Shown here in pieces: positions 1 to 11,900 of a DNA stretch of 64,000 bases (position 1 is the stretch's first letter; each line of letters starts with the position of its first letter). The notes below the pieces were generated by a model, which saw only the letters and a list, made by a program, of their open reading frames with translations, ran no database searches and was not told the DNA's origin. This DNA is from Brienomyrus brachyistius. Taxonomy: Eukaryota; Chordata; Actinopteri; Osteoglossiformes; Mormyridae. The DNA is taken from positions 18,152,461-18,216,460 of the forward strand of contig NC_064548.1 in assembly GCF_023856365.1 (NCBI RefSeq), in the 5' to 3' direction. A program made the translations under genes and the position numbers.

Positions 1-974
1 TGTCTATTTACAATATATATAAGAATCATGAAACTCAGGAGGAATAAACGGAGGTGGAAAAATCTGATACAGGCAGAGACCACAGGTAATGGCAAAGGAG
101 TAAATCGATCAAAACCAAGCAGGAGCGAACTACAAAAAAACTCTAGTGTACTAATAACCCAGAATAACGCATCCTACCTTAACTATCCGACTCATAAATA
201 CAGCGATTGGCATGCACTTGTTAACTAGTGTTTTGTCCTCCTGTGGGTGGCATGTATGGGATACACCAAATCACACCAGCCCCAGTCCTGGTTTTAGGGA
301 ACTGACAAAAGGTTTGAAAGGAGCACAGACCAAGCACACTGGCACACAACCTGGAGAGAGAAGGAAAAAAGAAACAGATTGAAAGAATTACTGAGCAGCC
401 ATGCAGCCACACACAAGACAACCCAAGGAATATACAGTAATGCTTTTTTACAATATCAATATGCTGTCAATGTTCCAGGGAATTTTAATTGATTTTTTAA
501 AAAAGTGATTTTAAATGTCCGTACATATTTCTTAATTTCAGTGGACTGACAAAGGTTGCAAATGTCTGATTAGATCTCTCACTGTGTTTGGAGTTCCTCC
601 TCAGGTCTCAGGAATGGTACTGGTTTTCTTTTAATCCCAGGAACCATTTAAAGAACAGTACTTACCTCAGTGAGTGTAACCATTAGTGATTTGCACCTGC
701 TATAAAAATGGTATCATTAATGTCAGAAACTTTTTGCCTACCCCCTGATACAAATGTAGAGAACCTTAAACAGACTTATGGCAGTTTTTGGTCTTATACA
801 ATTCTTAGACCATGACAGCATTGTAATTAAAAAACAGGGTTATCATATAGATCTTAAAAGACAAATGAGTGTATTTATCACATAATTAGAATTACAAATT
901 CCCAGAACATTTTTGTGAATCCTGGAGTAATTACTGTACGTATATGAGGACATCATTTTGCAATTTTATAGTTC

Positions 975-1255
975 TCAAAATGGGGGGTGACAAGGTGGTG
1001 CAGTGGGTAGCACTGTTGCCTCACACCTCTGGGACCCCGGTTCGAGTCTCCAGGTTGCATGTTCTCCTCATGTCGTCATGGGGTTTTTTCCAGGTACTCC
1101 AGTTTCCCCCCGCAGTTCAAAGACACGGCAAGGCTCATTGGAGTCACTAAATTGCCCATAGCTGTGAATGGTGTGTGAGTGTGCTCTGCAATGGGTTGGC
1201 CCCCCTGTCATGGGGCGTTTCCTGCCTTGTGCCCTTAGCTTTCAGAATAGGCAGA
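975..1255 (+). repeat. SINE-like repeat copy, 3' tail missing
   Basis: It follows 53540-53888 from the A-box-like and B-box-like segments through GTGTGAGTGTGCTCTGC to the GGGCGTTTCCTGCC region. It then ends without the ATGG tail. It is diverged, so older. Confidence 0.75.
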
Positions 1256-1406
1256 ATAGACAATTTAACATATCACATGGAAAGTTACAAATCACATGAA
1301 ACCCAATCAATTTTCCACCAAAACTTAGTTACGATTAATCAACCATGCATATAAAGTGGCTGCACATCATTACACATTCATGTTCATCATTAATTAAACA
1401 AGTTTC

Positions 1407-1460
1407 CATTCACGCTGTTACAACAATCGATTGCCACATGTGGTGCTTTTAAAGGTGAAT
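1407..1460 (+). repeat. Dispersed repeat copy A (partner at 59220)
   Basis: 45 of 54 positions match 59220-59273, including GCTGTTAC, CAATCGA and GCTTTTAAAGG. It is an unclassified interspersed repeat, and true copy boundaries are probably wider. Confidence 0.6.
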
Positions 1461-1783
1461 GTGAAGTTATGTCAATCCCTTTATATATTACTGAGGCAGG
1501 AGAGGTATTAAATTAAATAAACTGTTTTTTGTAAACAGAAACAGAAAAAAACAGTTAATTTATTAACATCACTCCTGCCTCAATAACACCATTGACCTTA
1601 ATTAATGAATTAATAATAACTAATGAATAATTCATAGTAATGTACATAACTTACTTCATCACACTAATAATAGCATGGGTAAGTAAAAGTTTTGGAAACT
1701 GGATTGTGTTTCTTAGAATTAGTGACTGAATTTGACCGCCGGGCTGTTCTCCCCCAAAGTCAAACTCCTTCCAGTACCTCTGC

Positions 1784-2060
1784 TTGCAGCAAATTGACAA
1801 TGCATACACTCTGCCTTTTCACTGGCTTGCGGTTAATTACAGAATAGACATTAAAATTCTTCTGCTTTCATACATGGCAGTAACAGGTCAGCTCCCTGCT
1901 AAGGTAACTGAAATGATTATTCTAAATGTGGAATGTGGGCCTTCTTGCAATTCCACACATAAATAATAAGTGTTGGTGGTAGGTCCTTCAGTTTGGGTCA
2001 CAGGTCACAGGGTCTATAGAAGTGTCTGCTAACGCATATGAAGAGTGCCTCTTTGGTCTC
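1784..2060 (+). pseudogene. LINE reverse transcriptase C-terminal remnant
   Basis: The translated stretch LPFHWLAVNYRIDIKILLLS then YMAVTGQLPAKVTEMI matches the HWLPV..YRIDFKILLL..YKALNGxAPxYLxELI signature at the end of L2-type LINE polymerases. The rest is decayed. Confidence 0.68.
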
Positions 2061-3789
2061 ACTATTTAAGTAGAATCTGAAGACCTATCTACCATAATCA
2101 AGGCAGCTGGAGCAGAAGATGAGGTTATGTAATGAAGGACTGATGGAGGCCCATCAGTCACCTTTATCTGCAGCTTAAAGAAGTGCATCTCCTAGTGTGA
2201 AAGAGCTGTTTACCAGAGAAATCTAAATGCACATTAGGAACAACATGAACATGCCACTGATTTATTTTTGTCTAAGCTTTTGTTAAACGCATTTGAGCAT
2301 CTGTAATACCCTCCATTTTCCTTCTCCTCTCCAAATGGCCGGTTGCCCTGTACCTGGAGCGGTTCATGGACATAGCAGATACTGGCAGAGCTACTAGGTA
2401 ATAAAGTGCTGAAGACTAGTTTGCAGGAGGCTGATGACAGAGCTGACAGGCAGCCCGTGTGATAACCCGCAGGACTGAAGACAGCACTGCGCAACCACAA
2501 CCATACATCTGCAAAATCACACAACACTTCCCAGGTTCTATCATTTAACCAATCAGAGAAAGTGCACTTTAAAATAAAGCTGCTACTTCAGCGAGATTGA
2601 GGTCCTGGTACAAAAAGGTGAAGACGAGGTCATATAATGAAGAGAAGGCCACTGGTGGGAATCCATCGCTTACCTTTATCTGTAGAACGAAGAGGAGGAA
2701 ACTGTCTGAAAGCAGTGGATTTCTGTGAAAGCTATTTACAACACATATCTAAACGGAAGATGAGGGGCATTAAGCGTTCGGCAAGCAAATATCTATCGTT
2801 TAAGCTGAAAAATATAATTTTATGACCGATAGTGTCACAGATTCCAAGATAGGTGAGAGAGCAGAGCGTAGCAGATACATTAAAAAGTAACAAAAATGTC
2901 CATGATATTAGTTTAATGCAAAGGATATGGTTTCTATTATTCAAATTGATGTTCTATTACATGTTTTTCATAAGTAATTTAAATATGAGTCATTGTTTAT
3001 CTAGCTGGCCTTACTCATCCATACTGGGGTTGCTTTGGTTAATTGAAGCATATGAAAATTGTGTTTCGCATTATTATAGTTCATAGTTACTGTAAAATAT
3101 CTCTAAGTCAGTTACCTATATGCGGTGTGTAAGTATGCAGTATATGTATCTCTCACTAAGGGCTGACTCCACCAAAATATCTAACATTTGACAATATATC
3201 TGTTATATCACTTCCTTTATTAACATGATGCGGAAGACTGGAGCTGGAAGAAGATACAGGAAATATGAAAAATATTATTTTTACGTCCATTAATACAGTT
3301 ATTATTCAGTAGTAGATATTTATAACAACTGTTACTTCTCCATAGTCTTCTTTAAGTCTACGGATACTAATTTGAAACCTAGTCCTAAAAAATTGTGATG
3401 TTATACAACTTCCATAGATCTTGCGCATTGTTTCCAAAGCAATCTGCCACGCACATACTTCAGGTTACCAATATATACGGCCCTGAATTTAATTACTATG
3501 AAAAATATTAGATGTAGTTTTAATAATGGAGCCACTGGAAATGCTGGACCCGACCAGTATTGTAAATCTGGGTGACACATAAACCAGGTTTTTCAGTGCA
3601 CCTGATATTTTATAATATTATTAGACGGATTATATTAATTACATTCTGTGAATGATATTTCCATATAAACATCCAGAAATTTAGAATTATGACAGGGAGT
3701 GTTGATTTTCTTGGCTCATAACTTTGATTTATCTTTTTGCTGGAAGGAAAACAAAATTCAGTTTATTTTCCAAATCTTACTCTTTAGCT

Positions 3790-3990
3790 CAGTGTTTCCC
3801 AACCTGATCCTTGGGAACTCACAGCCGGTCCACATTTTTGTTCCCTCCCCGCTCCCTGCCACAGAGTCCACACTTTTGCTCCTTATCGGGAGCTGGAAGA
3901 AGGCAAACACATGGACTGTCTGTGGGTCCTCCAGGACCAGAGCTGATTTAGGCTATAGTGGGATTATCATTCAAAAGCACAGGAATTCAT
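3790..3990. repeat. Fragment of the same hAT-like repeat family
   Basis: The left terminus CAGTGTTTCCCAACCTGATC and internal blocks (ttttgctcc, gggagctgga, ggtcctccaggacc) resemble 32558-32730. The right terminus is not recognisable, so the right boundary is approximate. Confidence 0.5.
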
Positions 3991-4374
3991 TAAGTGTAAA
4001 TGTACATTACAACTGAATGCCAAACTGAGTGCCGTATATTAATGCTCACAACTAGGAATTTCTCTTTCAGGGCTTATATGTCAGATGAATAAATAATCAG
4101 GGTTCGTTATGTGCAGAGGGAGAAAGACACGGCTACCTCATAAACACGGCCAGACGAGATCCCAGCTAAATCACATCTCTAATTATAACCGCTCCGTTTC
4201 TTAGGCTCTGCAATGTCTCACTTTTATAGACATGTTACACTCTACTGTCACAATGTCAATTAATTAAAAACTACTTCATGACATTTTATTTATATTTAAC
4301 GTGATTCAATTTTAACAATCCTTACAAATATATCCTGGGCACTACAATTCCATATACAGTACTTCACCTTAGAC

Positions 4375-4562
4375 CAGGGGTAGGGAACCTGATCCATGGA
4401 GAGCCGGTGTTGGGTTCGGGTTTTTGGGATGACCTCTCAGTCAGCCAATAATAAAGCAGCGATTCTCAGCTCCAGTCCTTGGAATCCACTGTTATTGGCT
4501 GATTGAGAGGCCATCCCAAAAACCCGCACCCACCCGCACCGGCATCAGGTTCCCTACCCCTG
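4375..4562. mobile_element. Foldback hAT-like MITE with 8-bp target duplication
   Basis: The two ends form long inverted arms of about 75 bp: CAGGGGTAGGGAACCTGAT at the left, mirrored by ATCAGGTTCCCTACCCCTG at the right. They enclose a short centre around 4452-4488. The 8-bp duplication CCTTAGAC is perfect (4367-4374 and 4563-4570). Termini and duplication length point to a hAT-derived miniature element. It has no coding capacity. Confidence 0.9.
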
Positions 4563-6245
4563 CCTTAGACACACTAAAAACTTAGGCAGGGAAATATTAT
4601 TTGGAGCTGGAGGTAGGTGGAATAACAGCTTGGGACCACATGGGCGATGGTGATTTAACATTGTTATGGCCTCTGATAACTATCTCCCTGCCAACTGATG
4701 TATTTTGAGTAATCAAGACCAGCTGGTCCTGATTTGAATAATTGGTCTTCTAAGAAAAAATGTTCTAACCAGGTGGAAGCTGAAAAAAAGGCAGAGGAGC
4801 GTCCGTTGTACGCCTGCTGTTGAGCTTCTTGCACTTGCAGGTTGGGTTATTGTCTAATTTAATTTTTATATATTTGCATGCACCTTGTTCTCCTAATTTA
4901 AGGAGGCCTTGGGGTCATTTTTAATTCTTTGATAATAAATTGTTCCTTTCATTACAAAAAAAATAATTTGAATATTCCACCCAACAGGAGCCTCGGAATT
5001 CTCTGATTAAAAAAGTTCTACTGTCGATGTGTTTAATTTCATATTTTTCCCCCACCAATCAATATTAACACAAAAGTAATTTATGTTTCACTCAGTTGGA
5101 AAACAGAGCAGCTGTTGGTCTGTATTGAACCTCATATTGCAAAAGGGGCAAAATATATTTACAGTGATTTGTCAACATGGCTACTTTATATATATAATGC
5201 CAGTATCACTTTCCTGATAAGTTTTCTATTGTCTTCATATTGGCATGGATTACTTTACTAGCTGAGGGAGAGACTTTCAAATAGTTCTTAATGTTGTTGA
5301 ATTGTTATGCACATGGATATAATTATGTGAAATGTAGAATACATAGTATATTACAATGTAGGGAAAAATAACTTAAATTCAATATTGAATTCACCAATAT
5401 TTTCATAATGCAGCAAATCTAAAGGCTTATGTAAAAACATTTATTTAGTAATTATAACCAAACTGACATCACAGTATCTATGTATAAAATAGTGTTTGTT
5501 CCTTGTAAAGACATTTGACTAATACAGAAAGAACAACTTTTAACAAAGTTTTTTTTTTGTTATTAACCTTATAAAGTACATTTTCAATATAAAAATAACA
5601 TATGGAAATTGCATGGAAAATGATGGCGGACGATACACAGTCTCAATACATAAATATTTCTTGTATGCAACGCAGAACCGTAAGTGATGTAATTATACTT
5701 AGAGAACAACACAATATCTCTCAGATAAATTCTTCATTCCTTCAGATTCTTATGCTTACAATGTCAAAACATGCAAATGCATGTCAAAGGCGGAATCTTC
5801 CAAATACCAATGACACACAATTGATGAGTTCATACTGTAGTTTGTTGTCGTATGCTTAATGTTTCTTTAAGGCAGGGGTGGTCTGGGAAATATCCTCTGA
5901 ATCGTAATTGCATCAAAGTTGTAAGAAATGCATGTAATGTAATAAAAGTAATTTATTTCCTTTTGAAGACTGAGGCATCTGCGAGCACATATGGGGCAGT
6001 AAAAAACAGTGATGGCCGATGAGTGATTGGTGTCCCCCATATTAATGTGCTTTTATAGTTTGACTTATAACATTGCTGTCTAAATTCAGTATTGGTTTTC
6101 AGGGTAAAATACACTTAATTTAACAACTAACATCCAGAATACAATTTTTTAAACTCATACAGTCGAGAAAAACAGGCCACCAAGACAAAACTGTTCAAAC
6201 AGCACCTCTAATCACTCTCATGTTTATGAATACTTCTAATTACAG

Positions 6246-6333
6246 CTTAGTCACAGAATTGTTAACACAAAGTCAATCTGAATAATGACAAACACAGGCT
6301 ATTTAAAACAGAAAAGCGTTTTAATGTCTTAAT
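6246..6333 (+). repeat. Inverted repeat arm 1 (88 bp)
   Basis: It matches the reverse complement of 10293-10380 at 85 of 88 positions, with no gaps. The flanks diverge immediately on both sides. It lies downstream of the gabrg3 stop codon. Confidence 0.92.
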
Positions 6334-7549
6334 GTCTGTTTGTTTTTTAATTGGTTACTACTTCGTATGTCAGTGTGACTTTCATTATTTCTTTGGCTTC
6401 ATTGCTTGTGTTTTAAAACACTTCCTTTTGAATGTCAATAAATGATATGTGCTTACGTCAATATGTTTATATTGAATATGCTTCAACAGACTTGATAAGG
6501 ATTCAAAATACTGAAATGTAATGCATGGTATTTAAATAGTAAATCTGTATTCCATTAAACCAACTCCAGGTAGCCTTTTGTTTTGAATGACTCCTGATGA
6601 CTGTTAGACTTTTCGTAACATCGCATGCAGTCTCAGTATTCTTTCAGTGTTCTTTCAGAGAAAAATTATTTGATAGAGCGAGTAATAATTCTTTGACCTT
6701 ATTTATAATCATTTTCAAAATATTATCTTTTTTTTATCAGTTCTGGACCAGATTTTTTAATACTCTGTTAATTTTGTTTGATATAGTAAACATACACTGA
6801 CTGTGTGTCAACAGTAACCACAAGTCAATGTTTTATATCAGGTGATTATAAGCTCAGTTTGTTTACTGAGGTGGGGGGTGTGATTGGGGTCGGCAGGATG
6901 CCTTATTAAAAGACTGAGCAGGTCATACAGACATTATATATCAGTAAGAAATCTCTGGACTCTCCCTATACCAATGTAGTGAAAAGGATAAGAATCGGAG
7001 AATAAAGAAACGCGACAGGTTATGTGGGAATAGAATGTAACTCTCCTAAAAAATCCAAAAAATAAACAGCCTAACATGGCTGCTTAGCAATGACCTCAGA
7101 ATAATACATACAGCAATTCAGGAAAACAACGGCCACTCAGATCTGAATTTAATACAGATATAAACTAACTTGACAAGGCAAAACGGGAATGGAATGAATT
7201 GGAGTGTACACCTAAAATGTAAAGTGGGTTTTAGTGAATTTGAATAAAGTAAATTCAAGGACACTGAATTCAACTAATGAATTATAATTGAGAAAATTTA
7301 ATTGTAATGAAATAGATTCTAGTTAACTGAATTGTACTGAATCAGAATGTGCTGAACTGGACAGAAATTCTCCAGTCAATGAAACCTGTTGGACTGGCAA
7401 GTTACAAAGTCATGAATTTCCTGATGAAGCTGACAAACAGAAGTAGAGAAAGAAGAAGAAATTATTCTGAAAATATAAAAATGCTCAAACAAGCGCCACC
7501 CATTTTTAAAATGCACTAGGCTAATGCATACACTAAATAATTCGGTTCA

Positions 7550-7680
7550 GCAGTGTGGGGGTCCTCTTCACCCCACAGTAATTTTGCTGGGTTGGACGCG
7601 GGGGGGATCCCACAATAAATAAATTTTGCTGGTGCACCAGAAAAATCCCAGTATGCCAGATGACCGGTCCAGCCCTGATA
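7550..7680. repeat. Fragment of a dispersed repeat
   Basis: ATCCCAGTATGCCAGATGAC..CCAGCCCTGAT resembles a dispersed repeat seen in fish. A weaker relative may be at about 16235-16345 (CAGGCAGCCCTGAATTC). Class unknown. Confidence 0.35.
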
Positions 7681-8069
7681 ATATCTCAAATTTCTATCTA
7701 CTTGACAAGTTACTAGATTCTGGAGCTTATTTTCTTACTTCTAGTAAGATAGGATGTTATTACAGTATGTGTATGTCTGCACCTTTTGTGTTTACTTAAT
7801 GTAATGGAACTAAAATAATTCTGTAAATAAAATGTGCATATATGAATGTACATGTATATCAATTATCGTTAATCATAGCTTTGGGCAGGGGTCAGTAGTC
7901 GTGCTATTTTTTTGTTTGCTTTGGTGAAAACGGAAAAATAAGTAATTCTCCTTTTGTCACTATTATGAGTGTCATGCTACTCCGCAATATTTACCACATG
8001 CTGAGGGTGGCAATAAACAGCAGGTCATCAAAGACAGGGAGACATCGGAATAAAACCATCTAGAGTTAA

Positions 8070-8300
8070 GTTGCATGGGCTACAGAAGAGTGTCCCACCC
8101 TTGCCTTTGAGTTGGTGCCTCTGCATGAGCAGATGGCTGCCATTCCTGACGAAGGCACTGAGGACGATTTCAATGGTTTGCCTTGGAGCTGGAAACAGAT
8201 CAGCCAGAGATGACTAGAGGGAATTTTTGTGGTTTTCATTTTCTGTTGGGAACATACAAAATGCACTTGTAAAGTTCATTAAAAAAAAAAAAAAAAAAAG
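8070..8300 (+). pseudogene. Possible 5'-truncated retrocopy with polyA tail
   Basis: On the plus strand a frame open from 8070 reads VAWATEECPTLAFELVPL, HEQMAAIPDEGTEDDFNG and LPWSWKQISQR, then TGA at 8208. About 70 bases of 3' UTR-like DNA follow, with ATTAAA fused to a roughly 20-A run (8280-8299). That layout suggests a truncated reverse-transcribed mRNA or LINE 3' end. I do not recognise the protein. An in-frame stop lies just upstream at 8067, and no convincing target duplication was found. Confidence 0.3.
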
Positions 8301-8683
8301 TTATTATGTTCTAACATTATTATTACATATTCTCGTAATCATCAGTAGGAACCGGGAACTTCAGATGTTTCTGTGTGTTTTTACTTCTGGTACCTGAAGT
8401 TCAAGGCAGAAACTTCTGATGGGAAACATCAGAATAAAATAGCCCACTTATTACCATCCTGACCAAGTCAGCAGTTCCCAAGTTTCTTTATAACTCTTGA
8501 GGAAATTCAAGAATTAGGTTGCCTTTTTCACATCGAACCTTTTTATAGCTATCGTTACTGACATTCTTGTGGTGAACGCAGTGAGCTGTTTCTGTGGCTT
8601 GTGCAGAAGATCTTTTTTCCTGTCTTTCTGTCATTCCTCTGTAAATATGGGCGCACCTGACTCCTCTTCATAACAGGAGACGG

Positions 8684-8962
8684 CTAAAGATAGAGGTAGC
8701 CAACCCAGTAGACGACGTTGAACAATAGAAATGATGTGGGGAAGAAGATACGGGAGTAGGCATCTAGTTCTAGGATATCTATATGAAGACGTCCTTTCCT
8801 CCATGTTCCTTCTTTACACTCCTCAAAGCAGCAGAAGAAGCTCTGACAGTCTTTTCCATCCAAGCAGTCGTAGACACAGGCCTCCTCAAACTCCTGCCAG
8901 TACATGGAATTGTTTAAGGTGATGACAGTTGGGGGAGGTCCCATGTCAAGCACCGAATAGTT
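8684..8962 (-). CDS. gabrg3: gabrg3 coding exon 9: Cys-rich loop, TM4 and stop
   Basis: This terminal coding exon encodes residues 355-446 and TAG. It begins [20 protein letters not shown], then carries [17 protein letters not shown] (385-403). That Cys-rich segment is conserved in gamma subunits and in gamma-2 is a palmitoylation and clustering region (family knowledge). TM4 follows, ending WVGYLYL. The acceptor is ccttgcag after a good pyrimidine tract, phase 0, fitting exon 8 directly. No polyadenylation signal could be chosen with confidence downstream. Confidence 0.97.
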   Translation of the reverse strand, partial: NYSVLDMGPPPTVITLNNSMYWQEFEEACVYDCLDGKDCQSFFCCFEECKEGTWRKGRLHIDILELDAYSRIFFPTSFLLFNVVYWVGYLYL

Positions 8963-11900
8963 CTGCAAGGTAGAACAGAAAGCAGAATGCTCAGTTAGTA
9001 GGCTGTTATTAAATGTACACGAGCTAGTATGAACAGGCACGGCTGAGCATTTTTGCATAGCTGAGCTGTCAAGAATATAATCTGTACACTAAGCGAGGTC
9101 TAGTCCGATCTGCTGATCTGCCTACCCTGCCGATGCTGTGCGAGTCTCGGGCCATGAGAAGATCATGGCTGATCCCTTCCAACCCAGCCGCTCTATATTT
9201 CAGACTCACTTCCGGCAAACGGCTGCGCTCCACTTCATATTTGAATCTTACGATAGCGATGCATGGTAGCTCTGTTCCTGGATGCTCAGTACAATGCTTT
9301 ATACTTTTACTGGGTGACAGAAGTCTCTAAAGTCATTGTGACCTGATACGGTGTTTAACAATTGCATTTTTTTCTGTTTAACAAATTCTCACAAGGCCGC
9401 TATACCTATGAATTCATATTTGACTTACTGTATCATATTTTCAGTTTACGATGGGTTCATCGGAATATTACGATGGGTTCATCAGTATATACAGTAGTTT
9501 CTCATGCATGCATATGTGCTTGCTGATGCTGTTACTCAAAGCTACAGTATAAGACAATATCTGAAGATATCGTCCCCAAACGTGAGCCTTTCCACCTCAA
9601 AACCTGGGCAGATATGGTCAGTGTAATTTATATTTGCCTCACAATGCCGTATACAATATGCTCCTGGGGTCTCATCAGATAAGGACAGAATTTACACTGA
9701 TCTCAAACCCAACTTTATTTTTGTGTTCTTCAAATAAAGTTTTTTTGCAAAGGTACTCGGGTCCTTGTCCAGGGTGAAATTAAAGAATACATTTTATTTA
9801 GTACAAACCTGGATAAATGTTTACACAGCGTTTTTAACAGAGATTACAACTGAAATCTGAATAGTTACTGATGAAAATATTGCATGTTTATACTGTAATT
9901 TGTATTTGTTTTATTCTGTTTATCTTCATATCTCTTACCCCTTGTCATTAAAACGTTATTTTGCCAGGCCATGAATGTAAATAAGTAATGGTTCTTAGTG
10001 ACTTGCCTGGTTAAATAGTGGTTAAATAAAAATGAAAATACACAAAAGGGTATTCACAGGAAACCTAGGACACAGGGACAGCAAGAGAACTTTGTACGCA
10101 GAGCAGGTGCCGGTTTCCAACCCCCAACCGTGGAAACAGTGCTTTTCACTGAGCCCCCACACCACCCACAGAAGGAAAATGTCATTGATAATGTTACACG
10201 AAAACATGCCCAATACATATTTTGAGTAAGTAACCTTTTTACCCCAAAGTGAACAGGATACATTAGCTTCTTGGTTATCTGGTCCTGTATCTATTAAGCC
10301 ATTAAAATGCTTTTCTGTTTTAAATAGCTTGTGTTTGTCATTATTCAGATTGACTTTGTGTTAACAATTCTGTGACTAAGAACATTAATGTAAATGTTCT
10401 TTTCTATCTCTATCTTTCTATGTTAAAACCTTATTAGTTATTATAAACGTATAATTTATCCTCCAGAAACATATTGGCAGAGTTTGGGTAGGACGGGCGA
10501 GCAGGAAGTGGGGATAGACGAGGCAGGCAGGCAGGGGATTCGGGGTTTATCAAGGGATGGAAGAGCCAGGGCAGATGGCGACAAACGAACATTCACTAAC
10601 GTCAATGACAAGTCTGGGGAAGACGGACACTGACTAAATACAAAAGACAAGCCGAAAATAACAAGACACAGCTGGGCATGATTGGGGAAACACACGCGAA
10701 TGATCAGGGGGCGTGTCACACACGAGGATCGCACGAGCCGGGCATGACACATATGCTAAACAGCAGTTCTCTTTCAAAATTGAAGAGGTGTTCCGTCTGC
10801 GTCTTCCTGCAATCTAACAGTTACTATGCAGTTTTTCAGTCTGTGTCTAAACAACATCATGGCCATAAAACATCACTGGTCAGAATAATGAATGGCTGGC
10901 TTCCCTCCTTGGGATTGTGGTAATATATCAGTTGTAGTAATTCTAGATTCAAGTGACAGCATATCGTAACCATGTTCTGTGGGGCAGACTGAAAAAACCT
11001 CGTTGGTCTCGGTGGATTTGTGCTCGCGACTTAAGTCGCGAAACTCTAGCACAGTTTCCAATTTGCTTCATAAATATATTGCAGGATGTAGGAAGTACTT
11101 TATACAAGATAGATGCACTGTATACAGGAATCTTTGTTTCATCTATACAGCCAAAGTTATAAAAATGTCGTTCCATGCTTTCATTTAGAGGTGCAGAAAA
11201 GGTAATGATTGATGCAGCAATGCGGTTTATCCAGTAGTTGGGCGTATAACTCCTGTAAAGCACAGATAACTGGCTGAACAAATGCTTCCCTAACAATTTT
11301 AGGGCAAACCTGCAAGAGTTCTTATGAACTAAAATACAAAGTAGCCATGCGTTATATGCTACTACCATCTTTAATACCTTACAGTATATGGATTTATACT
11401 AAGGTATGTTAGAGATCTACTTTTCCTAGGAAACTCCAGCTCGATACATTTGATCAGAATTTTGTCAATGCACATAGGGCACCTACACGTCATTTAGCAA
11501 CACAGCAGCCACCAGTACAGCATATGCAATATGCCCAGACAGGACAATAGATATAGAAAGACACATTTATATACAGAAATACACAATATACAAAGTACGA
11601 GACCAGAAATGTATGAACAGTATTTATGCAATATGCAGAGCTTGTTTTACGTAAAAATACACTCATGTTCAGCATTTAAAAACACTCTTCATTTAAACAC
11701 TCTTTGTAGTCTCTTTAGATTATGCTAATAGTTCATTGTTTATAATCTAAATTTAGAAGCTTACAGGTGTCAGCTGTAGAACAACTTGCATAATTTAATT
11801 ACTATTGGAAACCACTCTATATTTTTAAACTAATTTGAATTTCTAAATCCAGGTTTAATCATTCTTCTGCTGGCAGAAGGTTATGCTGAGCAGCAGGATG

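Larger units (their letters stand above)
1..8683. other. 3'-side flank of gabrg3 (3' UTR not delimited)
   Basis: No host coding exon was recognised. The region contains a SINE-like copy (975-1255), a LINE remnant (1784-2060), a hAT-like fragment (3790-3990), a foldback hAT-like element (4375-4562), one arm of an 88-bp inverted repeat (6246-6333), a dispersed-repeat fragment (7550-7680) and a polyA-tailed segment (8070-8300). The 3' UTR must begin at 8683, but no AATAAA-type signal on the minus strand was close and convincing; the first exact reverse-strand match I noticed is near 5951. Confidence 0.6.

Noticed and set aside
5949..5956. Reverse-strand AATAAA as the gabrg3 polyadenylation signal
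   Set aside because: It is 2.7 kb past the stop in AT-rich DNA where such hexamers arise by chance; no supporting downstream element could be judged.
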